Of a stretch of 64,000 nucleotides of DNA, positions 35,534 through 43,232 are shown piece after piece. A program made the translations under genes and the position numbers. A model generated the notes under the pieces. It saw only the letters and a list, made by a program, of their open reading frames with translations. It ran no database searches and was not told the DNA's origin. Positions within the stretch are counted from its first letter, which is position 1; every line of letters starts with the position of its first letter. Origin of the DNA: Pararhizobium gei (GTDB lineage: Bacteria > Pseudomonadota > Alphaproteobacteria > Rhizobiales > Rhizobiaceae); assembly GCF_029223885.1 (NCBI RefSeq), contig NZ_CP119410.1, positions 207,880 to 271,879 of the forward strand, in the 5' to 3' direction.

Positions 35534-36121
35534 ATGGCCAAGTCCTCTACCCCAAATCGCTCCAACGCACGGGTCTCGCAATCTCGCCGCGCTACCACCC
35601 TCGAAATGGTCCGCCTCTCCTGCCCCGACGCCACCCAGGCGTCCAAGATCGCGACAAGCTTCGGCACGGCAGTCGTCGACAGCGATGGCATACGCAGCCT
35701 TCACGAGCGGCTGATCGTCGAGACCGCCGAAAGCCTCTCCGAAGGCCTCGGCGAGAAGGCGATGCAGATCCACCTCCAGCGCATCGTCGGGGCGTTTGTC
35801 GGATCCGCGCATGGCGCCGGGCAATTCTACTCCCGCGCCGTCACAGAGGCGCGCGACGCAACGGCCAAGGCGTCCAACGATGCCCGCGACGAGGATCTCG
35901 ATGGTCCGGTCGGCTATGACAGCGCCGCCCAGCGCAAGCGGGAGTTCGCGGCCGACATGGGTGTCCAGTCGCACGCGCTGCGCATGGCAGCCGAGGGCGC
36001 AGTCGCGGCTTACGAACAGGTCATCGGCGAGACCTGGAAGCCCTTCGACCGGCCGGTCGAAAATCCGGGCGCATCGCTCGACCGCAAAGCAGCAGAAGCT
36101 CAGTTAGCCGCTTTCGGATAA
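35534..36121 (+). CDS. Conserved-looking plasmid hypothetical protein (195 aa)
   Basis: This soluble protein starts MAKSSTPNRSNARVSQSRR with a basic tail, followed by a helical body (SLHERLIVETAESLSEGLGEKAMQIHLQRIVGAFVGSAHGAGQFYSRAVTEARDATAKASNDARDED). A strong ribosome-binding site (AAGGAAGGAA) supports the start. No enzymatic motif or membrane segment is visible. A good terminator follows, so it is a single-gene unit. Function unknown. Confidence 0.65.
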   Translation: MAKSSTPNRSNARVSQSRRATTLEMVRLSCPDATQASKIATSFGTAVVDSDGIRSLHERLIVETAESLSEGLGEKAMQIHLQRIVGAFVGSAHGAGQFYSRAVTEARDATAKASNDARDEDLDGPVGYDSAAQRKREFAADMGVQSHALRMAAEGAVAAYEQVIGETWKPFDRPVENPGASLDRKAAEAQLAAFG

Positions 36122-36165
36122 TACGAACGGCGGGGTCGCACCCCGCCCCTTCCTTCTTGTTCCTT

Positions 36166-36197
36166 GGCTGGCGCCTGCATGCGCCGGCCTTTTCTTT
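36166..36197 (+). terminator. Rho-independent terminator after the 195-aa gene
   Basis: GGCTGGCGC and GCGCCGGCC form a 9-bp stem (one G-T pair) with a six-base loop, followed by TTTTCTTT. A second hairpin (GGCGGGGT/ACCCCGCC) lies just before it at 36129-36147. Together they isolate the upstream gene from the ardC-like unit. Confidence 0.8.
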
Positions 36198-36212
36198 GTT
36201 GAAATGGAGAAC

Positions 36213-36377
36213 GGGAGACGCGCCTATCGCGGCCCGTCCCGCTCGGCGGTCCTGCAGGAGCCGGGCACCCATGCAAGGGCTTCGCCGTCCTCCACGCTGT
36301 TGCGGCCGTTCGGTGCATGGCCGCGCCATCGGCCCCTGACTTCGGACCTCCGTGACGGACCGCGATAGGCGCGGTCC
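36213..36377. repeat. Long-range inverted repeat in the ardC leader
   Basis: CGCGCCTATCGCGG at 36219-36232 is repeated exactly in inverted form at 36360-36373, and the match extends several bases with a mismatch (CCCGTC against TCCGTC). About 127 bases separate the arms. The right arm ends 24 bases before the ardC ATG. In double-stranded DNA this could form a large cruciform. In single-stranded transfer DNA it would pair into a stem next to the gene start. A GAGAAAAGGAA element follows the right arm. Confidence 0.75.
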
Positions 36378-36397
36378 TGAGAAAAGGAAAAGAAGTC

Positions 36398-37321
36398 ATG
36401 ACGAAGAAATCGGAATCGGACCGTGCGGATATCTACACGCAGATCACCGATCGGATCGTTGAAGATCTCGAACAGGGCGTTCGCCCCTGGATGAAACCAT
36501 GGAGAGCCGCCAACACGCATAGTCGCATTACACGGCCGGTGCGCCACAATGGCCTCCCCTATTCCGGCATGAACGTGCTGCTCCTGTGGTCGGAGCAGGT
36601 ATCGCGCGGCTTCTCCTCCTCGATGTGGATGACCTTCAAACAGGCCCTCGAGCTGGGCGGGGCCGTGCGAAAGGGCGAAACCGGCTCGACAGTCGTTTTC
36701 GCCAGCCGGTTCACAAAGTCGGTGGCCGACGGAAACGGCAATGATGTCGATCGAGAGATACCGTTCCTAAAGGCATATTCTGTGTTCAATATAGAGCAGA
36801 TCGAGGGTTTGCCCGACACCTATCATGCTCCGCCGGCCAGGGTCCGGGATCCTGTCGAGCGAATAGAAAGCGCCGATCTCTTTTTCCGCAACACCGGCGC
36901 GGTCATCCGGCACGGCGGCAACCAGGCCTATTATTCGCCGATCATGGATTACATCCAGATGCCGCCCTTCGAGGCGTTCTGTGATGCTGCCGGATACGCG
37001 GCCGTCCTCAGCCATGAGGCGACCCACTGGACGGCGGCGGAACATCGCGTCGGACGTGACCTGTCGCGCTATGCGAAGGACCGGACGGATCGCGCGCGCG
37101 AAGAACTTATTGCCGAGCTCGGCAGTTGCTTCCTCTGCGCCGATCTCGGCATCGCACCGGAGCTCGAGCCGCGGCCGGATCATGCATCCTACCTGCAGTC
37201 GTGGCTATCGGTGCTGACCAACGACAAGCGGGCGATCTTCCAGGCGGCGGCTCATGCGCAGCGCGCTGTAAGTTTCCTGCATTCCTTGCAGCCGCAAGCG
37301 GAAGTCAAGGCTGCAGCCTGA
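36398..37321 (+). CDS. ardC: ArdC-like antirestriction protein with zincin-type metallopeptidase domain
   Basis: The 307 residues comprise an N-terminal ArdC domain (DIYTQITDRIVEDLEQGVRPWMKPW, then LPYSGMNVLLLW and WMTFKQALELGGAVRKGETGSTVVFA) and a C-terminal zincin domain with the HExxH motif in VLSHEATHW, followed by EELIAELGSCFL with the likely third metal ligand. ArdC proteins bind single-stranded DNA and protect incoming plasmid DNA in the recipient. It lies behind a long inverted repeat and is transcribed toward oriT, as expected for a leading-region gene. No signal peptide is present. Confidence 0.87.
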   Translation: MTKKSESDRADIYTQITDRIVEDLEQGVRPWMKPWRAANTHSRITRPVRHNGLPYSGMNVLLLWSEQVSRGFSSSMWMTFKQALELGGAVRKGETGSTVVFASRFTKSVADGNGNDVDREIPFLKAYSVFNIEQIEGLPDTYHAPPARVRDPVERIESADLFFRNTGAVIRHGGNQAYYSPIMDYIQMPPFEAFCDAAGYAAVLSHEATHWTAAEHRVGRDLSRYAKDRTDRAREELIAELGSCFLCADLGIAPELEPRPDHASYLQSWLSVLTNDKRAIFQAAAHAQRAVSFLHSLQPQAEVKAAA

Positions 37322-37324
37322 CGC

Positions 37325-37498
37325 TCAGTCGCGGTTGTCACCGCCTGTGGCGACCGCGTGATCCATGTCCCGTTCGTCCTTGAGACCTTGTGCGATGTCA
37401 GCATCCAGCCTTCCCCAGATTGACGGTTTTTGAGCGTCGGGTTTGGGTTTGCGGGTCGGTCTACGTTCGACAATAAACGGCTTGGTCTGCTGGCGCAT
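37325..37498 (-). CDS. Small hypothetical protein (57 aa)
   Basis: On the minus strand GGAGG sits four bases before the ATG, an almost ideal site. The product starts MRQQTKPFIVERRPTRKPKP, a basic first half, then SIWGRLDADIAQGLKDERDMDH, an acidic helix. It is convergent with ardC, their stops being three bases apart. No domain was recognised. Small charged proteins of this kind beside antirestriction genes may be inhibitors or antitoxins, but there is no direct evidence. Confidence 0.6.
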   Translation of the reverse strand: MRQQTKPFIVERRPTRKPKPDAQKPSIWGRLDADIAQGLKDERDMDHAVATGGDNRD

Positions 37499-37622
37499 TG
37501 ATCCTCCAGGTGGCAATTCGCGAGTGCAACGATATCGCACAGGGTAAGTTGGGCAAGTGGGCCGATGATGCGAGGGGCTCGTGTCCCCCGACAGAAGCAA
37601 GCAACGACGGTCGAAGCGGGGG

Positions 37623-37826
37623 ATGGCGCAAGATGCCATTCGTGCCCGGGCGAGAGCGGCGGAACACCATTGCCATATCCCTTCACGTCAGAGTTTCCGG
37701 CAACCCATCTGCGGGCTCGATGAGGCATGTCTGACCGGAGACCGGCTGCGCCTCGATCGTTTTCCCGCAACGGCTAGCCGCAGATTTCTTACCCCGGAAG
37801 GCTGCGCCTTTCTCCTCGCCCACTAA
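37623..37826 (+). CDS. Possible small hypothetical protein (67 aa)
   Basis: An open frame starts MAQDAIRARARAAEHHCHIP and ends EGCAFLLAH. Codon third positions are fairly GC-rich, and GCGGGGG lies just before the ATG, but there is no textbook ribosome-binding site and no known domain. An upstream in-frame GTG at 37581 would add 14 residues. The coding status is uncertain; the stretch could instead be leader sequence of the DUF736 gene. Confidence 0.3.
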   Translation: MAQDAIRARARAAEHHCHIPSRQSFRQPICGLDEACLTGDRLRLDRFPATASRRFLTPEGCAFLLAH

Positions 37827-37954
37827 CAAATCTGCGACTTGCCGCCCTCCATTTCATTCCGGCCCTATTGGGTGCGGTCCGATCGTCACCGGTCTTTTGA
37901 CAGCTATCGAGGTCGCGATGGGCGCGGCCCGAACACGAGAAAAGGAATACGACA

Positions 37955-38263
37955 ATGGCAACCATCGGCACATTCACCTCCACCGAAAACGGCTTCACCG
38001 GCTCCATCCGCACGCTCGCCCTCAGCGTCAAGGCCCGCATCGCCCGGGTCGAGAACCCCTCCGACAAGGGCCCGCAGTTCCGCGTCTACGCCGGCAGCGT
38101 CGAGCTAGGTGCCGCCTGGCAGAAAACCTCCGAACAGGGCCGCGACTACCTCTCGGTCAAGCTCGACGATCCGAGCTTCCCAGCTCCGATCTACGCAACG
38201 CTCGCCGAAGTTGAAGGCGAGGATGGCCTCCAGCTCATCTGGTCCCGCCCGAACCGGGACTGA
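37955..38263 (+). CDS. DUF736 family protein
   Basis: This predicted 102-residue protein matches the DUF736 family of rhizobial plasmids and symbiosis islands throughout: [78 protein letters not shown]. The fold is probably beta-rich. Its role is unknown. The leader just before the ATG (CGCGATGGGCGCGGCCC ... GAGAAAAGGAA) is clearly related to that of the ardC gene, suggesting shared control. A rho-independent terminator follows. Confidence 0.88.
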   Translation: MATIGTFTSTENGFTGSIRTLALSVKARIARVENPSDKGPQFRVYAGSVELGAAWQKTSEQGRDYLSVKLDDPSFPAPIYATLAEVEGEDGLQLIWSRPNRD

Positions 38264-38275
38264 TTGACATCACGG

Positions 38276-38305
38276 GGCTCCGCCGTCGGCGGAGCCTTCT
38301 CCTTT
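38276..38305 (+). terminator. Rho-independent terminator after the DUF736 gene
   Basis: GGCTCCGCC-GTC-GGCGGAGCC is a perfect 9-bp stem with a three-base loop, followed by TTCTCCTTT. It lies 12 bases after the stop codon and makes DUF736 a single-gene unit. Confidence 0.85.
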
Positions 38306-38585
38306 GCCGAGAAGTCAAAGCAGGACCCGGTATCGAGCCAGGTCCTGCTTTTTTGGTGGCATACGGAAACGGGGGATAGCTGCTCAGATCTGTCGAGGAT
38401 GCCGGGTCGGAATGACGGCCTCAAGGACGAGCGGTTCCCCCAATTTCGCGCGAACGCTCATTGAGCGCCCGCACGAAATCGGCTCCCCCACTCGCCACCG
38501 CTGGCGGTCGCATCCGCGATCCCTGACCCCGCCATCCCGTCCCGCCCTGCCAAATCGTCTTTCACAAACTCAAGGAGATGAGACG
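38306..38585. other. Gap between DUF736 and a small gene
   Basis: About 280 bp with no supported coding sequence. It is GC-rich with a CGCCACCGCTGGCGG hairpin near 38495. AAGGAGATGAGACG just before 38586 is the ribosome-binding site of the next small gene. Its promoter probably lies here. Confidence 0.35.
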
Positions 38586-38750
38586 ATGACGATCGAACAG
38601 CACATCGAAGAACTGCGCGCCGAGCTCAAGAACGCATGCGACGCTGCGGAGCGCCGCGAGATCCAGACCGAGCTGGACCTGGCTCAAGCGGAGTTGGCAA
38701 TCATCACGGCAGGGCAGGACGGAAGCGTCGATGCCGAGCCGCCCTTCTGA
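38586..38750 (+). CDS. Small helical hypothetical protein (54 aa)
   Basis: MTIEQHIEELRAELKNACDAAERREIQTELDLAQAELAII is almost entirely amphipathic helix with heptad-like Leu/Ile/Ala spacing, probably a short coiled coil, ending in an acidic tail. AAGGAG nine bases upstream gives strong support for translation. No known domain was recognised. It is one of three very small stand-alone genes in this part of the plasmid. Function unknown. Confidence 0.65.
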   Translation: MTIEQHIEELRAELKNACDAAERREIQTELDLAQAELAIITAGQDGSVDAEPPF

Positions 38751-39042
38751 GGGCGGTAGACTACACAGCCAGGCGTGGTCTCTGTGTAAGGTGTCGAAAG
38801 GCGGAGACATTGCACGGTGTCCTTGTCGAGCGAGGCCATCGACATCAGGGATGTTGCAGTCCGGTCGTCGGGCAGCAACTCATCGCCATCAGAATTTTCC
38901 CCGCCGCTTCGCGTCTTCTCGCGCGCCAAAATTCAGATGTCGATAAGTCCTCCGCTTCGCTGCGGCCGTACCGATGCAACCCTCCTTGTCCCGGCCTGCG
39001 GCAGATCCCTGCGATGTCCGCAATCGACAAGGAGAAACCACC
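38751..39042. other. Gap between two small genes
   Basis: About 290 bp without a supported gene. Dyads include CCGCTTCGCTGCGG near 38951. The ribosome-binding site AAGGAG at about 39030 belongs to the next gene. No tra box was found. Confidence 0.35.
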
Positions 39043-39216
39043 ATGCAACGTCTCGCGCAATTCCTCGCAGCCACCGGCCGTCAACTCCGCAACCTTGGCA
39101 AAATCATCTGTCACTTTTTCCGGAAGGGCAAACTCGGCCTGAAGCTCGCGATCAAGATCCCGTTCTTCGTCGAGATCGAGATCTCCTTTGAAACAGATTG
39201 GAGCAGGCGCCGATAA
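39043..39216 (+). CDS. Small basic, partly hydrophobic hypothetical protein (57 aa)
   Basis: The product starts MQRLAQFLAATGRQLRNLGK. A segment, LGLKLAIKIPFFVEIEISF, is hydrophobic enough for membrane association, and the protein ends in WSRRR. AAGGAG precedes the ATG by about seven bases. It converges with the nuclease gene (stop to stop 36 bases). No domain was recognised. Function unknown. Confidence 0.6.
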   Translation: MQRLAQFLAATGRQLRNLGKIICHFFRKGKLGLKLAIKIPFFVEIEISFETDWSRRR

Positions 39217-39252
39217 CGGCGTTGTGCAACGGCCAGCAATCGTGGGCCGGTT

Positions 39253-39765
39253 TCAGCACCAGGGCTGTCTACGGCCCGTCCAGGTTCTGGCCAGGCCTTC
39301 CGATACGAGGATATCGCCGAGGCTCCTGCCGTCACGGATGAGGACGCGGAGCTTGCGACCGTATCTGTCTTCGTCGCGTCCGGGCCATGCGCGAAGCTTG
39401 ACGGAACCCTGATTGACCAGTTCGATCAGGCGATCGGTCGCTCGATTTCCAAGCGCCAGCTCCGTTGCGCATTTCGGCTCGCTGATCTCGGGAGCGTCGA
39501 TATCGGCAATGCGGATTTTTGCGCCCTCAATCCAGAGAGTATCTCCGTCCACGACGCAGGCGAAGCGATCACCACCGAAACATTTCCGGTATGTCGTCTC
39601 CGGACTGATGACCAAGCTCGCAGCCTCGGCGACTGGAACGATCCCAAATATGTGAGCGCCCAGCGCACAGCCGGATACTGCGATCGAGACGATGATCTTT
39701 CTCACGGGATAACGGAACTCTGGCCGAAGGCTATGGTCATTCTTCTGCAATTCCATGGGTCTCAA
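39253..39765 (-). CDS. Secreted thermonuclease-family (SNase-like) protein
   Basis: The 170 residues begin with a positively charged stretch and a hydrophobic signal segment (IIVSIAVSGCALGAHIFGIVPVAEA). The staphylococcal-nuclease domain follows: FACVVDGDTLWIEGAKIRIADIDAPEIS (metal and catalytic Asp/Arg/Glu), LGNRATDRLIELV and a second catalytic Arg region WPGRDEDRYGRKLRVL, ending GLARTWTGRRQPWC. It probably acts in the periplasm. Such nucleases are frequent on rhizobial conjugative plasmids near tra genes, but no role in transfer is proven. The start could be MELQKND three codons later. Confidence 0.85.
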   Translation of the reverse strand: MRPMELQKNDHSLRPEFRYPVRKIIVSIAVSGCALGAHIFGIVPVAEAASLVISPETTYRKCFGGDRFACVVDGDTLWIEGAKIRIADIDAPEISEPKCATELALGNRATDRLIELVNQGSVKLRAWPGRDEDRYGRKLRVLIRDGRSLGDILVSEGLARTWTGRRQPWC

Positions 39766-39820
39766 TTTGAGTTCGATCCGTCAGAGATGGTTTTCATATC
39801 GCTCTTCGGTGAAGCTGGCG

Positions 39821-40105
39821 CTAAGGCCGCTGCAAGCTGTCCCGGTACGTATGTTGCGCCGAGTTGATTGTACGGTATCCCCGGTGGCGTTTTTGCCTGA
39901 CGAGATCGAGGAACAATTCAACCGCGTCTTTCTCTTGCTCGAAGTGATGAACCTTTAGCTGGCCTCTGGTTCCGATGCGTCCCCAGCGCCGCATAAGACA
40001 GGCCTCTCCGAAGAGGGTCGGTTCGATCGACATGGCATAGAAGCGCGCCATGTTGTTCTCGGCGTCCGTGCGTTCGATATAGAGGCGATATGGCTGGGCG
40101 ATCAT
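39821..40105 (-). CDS. WGR-domain protein
   Basis: This 94-residue protein is one WGR domain: PYRLYIERTDAENNMARFYAMSIEPTLFG, then LMRRWGRIGTRGQLKVHHFEQEKDAVELFLDLVRQKRHRGY. WGR domains bind nucleic acid, for example beside the catalytic part of PARPs. Stand-alone copies are common on alphaproteobacterial plasmids with unknown function. The start MIAQPYRLYI was chosen. It lies between the nuclease gene and traG on the same strand and enters the recipient early if the oriT orientation inferred here is right. Confidence 0.85.
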   Translation of the reverse strand: MIAQPYRLYIERTDAENNMARFYAMSIEPTLFGEACLMRRWGRIGTRGQLKVHHFEQEKDAVELFLDLVRQKRHRGYRTINSAQHTYRDSLQRP

Positions 40106-40315
40106 GGTGAGAGAATCGCGCAATTGGGCCCATGCGTCCAACGACAGTTGTGAATCGATGGTCGCGGAACGATTCAGTTTTGTGAAGTATGGACAGAAGG
40201 AGCGCGGGGCGGTCCGCCTTTGGCGTACGGCTCTATTCGCTGGAGCGAACGAAGCCCGGCTGTGGTCTTCGCCGATCCCGGTAACGATCCTCCCGCGATA
40301 GCCGACTGCCATTGA

Positions 40316-40513
40316 TCAGTATCCCAGGTAACCGAGAATATCGGCGCCGCAATCGTTGGCTTGCTGGTCTGGCTGAGCGATGAAATCACCGGTCGTGACA
40401 TCTACTAAAGCCCTATCGCTATTGCGAACGATTGCCTCAATTTGATGGATGCGGCATTCTTCGATGGCCGCTTCTGCCGTGACCTGTGCCTCGCAGGCTT
40501 CCCAATATCTCAT
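40316..40513 (-). CDS. Small hypothetical protein downstream of traG (65 aa)
   Basis: This protein starts MRYWEACEAQVTAEAAIEE, a helical stretch, and continues IHQIEAIVRNSDRALVDVTTGDFIAQPD to a short C-terminus. It begins 28 bases after the traG stop on the same strand, with GGAG as ribosome-binding site, so it is probably the last gene of the traC-traD-traG operon. No domain was recognised. Confidence 0.55.
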   Translation of the reverse strand: MRYWEACEAQVTAEAAIEECRIHQIEAIVRNSDRALVDVTTGDFIAQPDQQANDCGADILGYLGY

Positions 40514-40541
40514 CTCCCGATCTCCGGATCTGGGTTCTCCC

Positions 40542-42479
40542 TCAGACCTTGATTTCCAATGGTCCACGGTTTCCATGGAAGCGGTTATCGCCAACGCAGG
40601 ACTTCATGTCGGCTCGCCGGAACCACATCGCGCGACCGCATCGAAGCGGCGCATTTCCCCCGGTGAACACAATCTGCTCATCGGCACGCATGCACAGGAC
40701 TTCGTGCGGCTGGATCAATGGTCGGCTGGCAAGTTGCTTTGATCGGGTTCGTGACGAACCCCTCGCCTGAAAGCTGCGGCTGACCTGATCGATCTCGACC
40801 GTCGTTGTTCCACAACGCCGGGAGATATAGTCCGCGGTCTCCGGATCGTTGATCGCTGAGAAACTGATCCAGCTCGCGCTTTCGAACCACTTGCTGGTGG
40901 CGTCGCGTCCGCCATAGGTTTCGCGCATCTGGCCGATCGACTGATAGATCATCAGAAGCGTGATCCCGTACTTGCGGCCGGCATCGCGTGCCGTCTCAAG
41001 GATCCTCATGAAACCCAGGCGCGCGACCTCGTCGAGAAGGAACAGAGCGCGTCCCGGCATCGCTCCGTCACGATTATAAATGGCGTTCAGGAATGAGCCG
41101 ATGATTACCCGCGCCAGACCTCCATTGGTCTCCAGCGTTTTAAGATCCAGGGCGACGAACACGTCGGTCTTTCCCGACGCGATGTCATCGGTCGAAAAGG
41201 TCGAACCGGACACGAGACCGGCATAGTTCGGATAGCTCAGCCAATGTGTTTCTTTGATCGCATTGGCATAGACGCCGGAGAAGGTTTCGGGCGTCATGTT
41301 CACGAACGCTGCCACGTTCTCCTTCACAAAATCGGACTCGGAGTTGTCGTAGATTTCCTGAAGCCGCGCGCGCAGCTTCGGCTCCGGTTCCGAGAGGTTC
41401 ATGCGCACTGTCCGCAGCGTCTGATCCTTTTTTTCCGTATGACCGGAGAGGCAGACATCGGCGATGATCGCCGTCAGCAGCTGCAAGCCGGATGCCCGAA
41501 AGAAATCGTCCCGTACGCCGCTGGCGCGGCCGCTTTCGCTCATAATCCACGAGGCGACCGCGGCGATATCCTCTTCCTTCGTCCCGCCATGCTGACCGAT
41601 CCAGTCGAGGGCATTAAACCCGATATCGGGATGCTTCGGGTCGAGCACGATCACATCACGGCCGGCCTTAATCCGGTGCGCCTTAACCATCGGCGCCACC
41701 TCATTGGATGGATCAAGGACGATCAGCGTGCCGCCCCATTTCAGCGCCGTTGGAATTGTCACCGACGTGGTCTTGAAACCGCCGGAGCCGGCGAACACGA
41801 TGCCATGTGAGGATCCGAACGAAGCATCGAAGCAGAGCAGCGGTGACTTGCCCCCGGCGCCCCATGTTTCAGGCAGATCGGCCCGGAACGAGAGTGCCGC
41901 TGTGCTATCGCGATCGACACGATATCGCTCGCCGATGACGATGCCGCCACCCTCTGCGAACAGCTTCCCTGCTTCCGGCAGTTTCATCCATTCCGCCTCG
42001 CCATGCAGCGCACGTTTACCCCGGATTCGTTTCGGCTCGGAACGCGAGAATGCCGCGTTGCCGATCACCGCTACCCGCAGCGCGAAGATGCCGGAGAAGA
42101 GAGCTGCCGCAGCACCTGTCATTGTTGCCGGATCGATATAAGACAGGATCGGCCGGACCGCTGGCAACTCTCCGGCAAATTGCGAAAGCCGTATTCCTTC
42201 CCGAACGATGGCGAGTGCAATGACGGCCACCGATCCTGCCACGCCGCCCCACCCTGCGGTCTTGATATTGACCGATCCCTGGGCACTGAGGAGAAAGATC
42301 AGCCCGATCGCAGTGCTCGCGATATAGGGCAGCGACAGTCCAATTCGGCCGAGGGTCAATTTCGCCTCTGCCGTTTTTCCGAACGTCGCAAGCCATTGTT
42401 CGATCCCCGGCAACGCGAGGGCGATGGCAATCATCATCAGCGGCGGGACAACGGCGAGCAGGATCCTAGTCGCTGTCAT
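40542..42479 (-). CDS. traG: Type IV coupling protein TraG (VirD4 family)
   Basis: TraG is the inner-membrane ATPase that links the relaxosome to the Trb mating channel. The 645 residues have an N-terminal membrane part (several hydrophobic segments before residue 140), Walker [12 protein letters not shown] near 230 (Phe-Lys-Thr in place of Gly-Lys-Thr/Ser), LIVLDPSNE and Walker [12 protein letters not shown] near 480. It ends with a Ti-type TraG C-terminus. It overlaps traD by 14 bases. The operon diverges from traA across oriT and the tra box. Confidence 0.93.
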   Translation of the reverse strand: MTATRILLAVVPPLMMIAIALALPGIEQWLATFGKTAEAKLTLGRIGLSLPYIASTAIGLIFLLSAQGSVNIKTAGWGGVAGSVAVIALAIVREGIRLSQFAGELPAVRPILSYIDPATMTGAAAALFSGIFALRVAVIGNAAFSRSEPKRIRGKRALHGEAEWMKLPEAGKLFAEGGGIVIGERYRVDRDSTAALSFRADLPETWGAGGKSPLLCFDASFGSSHGIVFAGSGGFKTTSVTIPTALKWGGTLIVLDPSNEVAPMVKAHRIKAGRDVIVLDPKHPDIGFNALDWIGQHGGTKEEDIAAVASWIMSESGRASGVRDDFFRASGLQLLTAIIADVCLSGHTEKKDQTLRTVRMNLSEPEPKLRARLQEIYDNSESDFVKENVAAFVNMTPETFSGVYANAIKETHWLSYPNYAGLVSGSTFSTDDIASGKTDVFVALDLKTLETNGGLARVIIGSFLNAIYNRDGAMPGRALFLLDEVARLGFMRILETARDAGRKYGITLLMIYQSIGQMRETYGGRDATSKWFESASWISFSAINDPETADYISRRCGTTTVEIDQVSRSFQARGSSRTRSKQLASRPLIQPHEVLCMRADEQIVFTGGNAPLRCGRAMWFRRADMKSCVGDNRFHGNRGPLEIKV

Positions 42480-42681
42480 TGCCGAATGCCTCCGCGCCGA
42501 TTGCGGTCAGACGGGATCGCTCCGCCTCATCGTCCTTGATTTTCTTTTGCGCTTCGATCAGCACACCCAACAGAAGCGCGCGTTTCTCATAGCGCAACCC
42601 GGCTTTGACGATCAGGCCGCCCAACTCGATCTTCTCGCGAGCGTCCTTCTTTCTGGCCTCTGCTGTGGTCAGCCGCTGCAT
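42466..42681 (-). CDS. traD: TraD conjugal transfer protein (small)
   Basis: This is a 71-residue protein, the normal TraD length in Ti and rhizobial plasmids: [45 protein letters not shown]. It has no enzymatic motif and probably acts as a relaxosome accessory. GAGG overlapping the end of traC serves as ribosome-binding site, with the start four bases after the traC stop. It overlaps traG at its 3' end. Confidence 0.88.
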   Translation of the reverse strand: MQRLTTAEARKKDAREKIELGGLIVKAGLRYEKRALLLGVLIEAQKKIKDDEAERSRLTAIGAEAFGNDSD

Positions 42682-42685
42682 CCGC

Positions 42686-42982
42686 TCAAGCCTCGCCAGC
42701 CTGGCTCGTAGCCGCGCCAGCGCTGAGCGACGTGGCCGACGATGTTCCGGTCGCTCCAGCGGCACCCTTTTCTTTTCCGTTCGATCCGGCTTTCGTTCCG
42801 CGAAACCGCTTTGCAACGTCCTCGAAAGCTGCCTGAAGGTCGGCGTCGTCGACTTCGATCTCTCCAAGTCCGGCCTTCAGCGCAATGCGGCCGATGCGTT
42901 CGGCGTCACGCGTTTCCGCCTGCTTCAGCTGTTCCTGCAAGCGGGCAAGTTCTTCGCGGATTTTGGACATTGGCTTCTTCAT
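42686..42982 (-). CDS. traC: TraC relaxosome accessory protein
   Basis: This 98-residue protein has an N-terminal helical half ([56 protein letters not shown]) and a low-complexity Ala/Gly/Ser/Thr-rich C-terminus. It matches TraC of Ti-type plasmids, which helps TraA act at oriT. It is the first gene of the traCDG operon. The tra box lies about 70 bases upstream. Confidence 0.87.
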   Translation of the reverse strand: MKKPMSKIREELARLQEQLKQAETRDAERIGRIALKAGLGEIEVDDADLQAAFEDVAKRFRGTKAGSNGKEKGAAGATGTSSATSLSAGAATSQAGEA

Positions 42983-43051
42983 CGGGATGCAATCTCCAGT
43001 GATATCCGTGGAATGGTGGGATGAGAGTCCCCGATTTTTCCCCGGCAGGAC

Positions 43052-43069
43052 AGGTACAAATTTGTACCT
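43052..43069. promoter_or_regulatory. tra box between traC and traA
   Basis: AGGTACAAATTTGTACCT is a perfect 18-bp palindrome, the size and form of TraR-family binding sites. Its core TACAAATTTGTA recurs exactly in the trb promoter at 63690-63701. It is centred about 78 bases from the traC start and 172 from traA, so it can serve both divergent operons as in Ti plasmids. The core differs from the classic GTGCAGATCTGCAC. Confidence 0.85.
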
Positions 43070-43102
43070 CGCCAAAGCGTCAGCATTTGGCGAATGATCC
43101 CG

Positions 43103-43155
43103 CCGCTCGACAAGAGCGGATCCAAGGGCGCAATTATACGTCGCTGACGCGACGT
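43103..43155 (-). other. oriT: oriT, RSF1010/Ti (MOBQ) type with predicted nic site
   Basis: The minus strand carries a perfect 7-bp stem, ACGTCGC-GTCA-GCGACGT, then ATAATTGCGCCC and TTGG. This is the RSF1010-like order of relaxase-binding hairpin and conserved GCGCCC nick motif. The predicted nick is on the minus strand between 43126 and 43125. A second dyad, CCGCTC/GAGCGG, lies at 43103-43119. If so, the transferred strand runs from here toward lower coordinates, through traCDG into the 40-to-23 kb region. The cognate relaxase TraA starts about 80 bases away. Confidence 0.85.
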
Positions 43156-43232
43156 TCTGCTTTTGCCCCCTGGCGGGGCCACCTCTTGCGATCAACCTGT
43201 TGATTTCGTTCGCAAGAAGGAGCGCTCCACCC

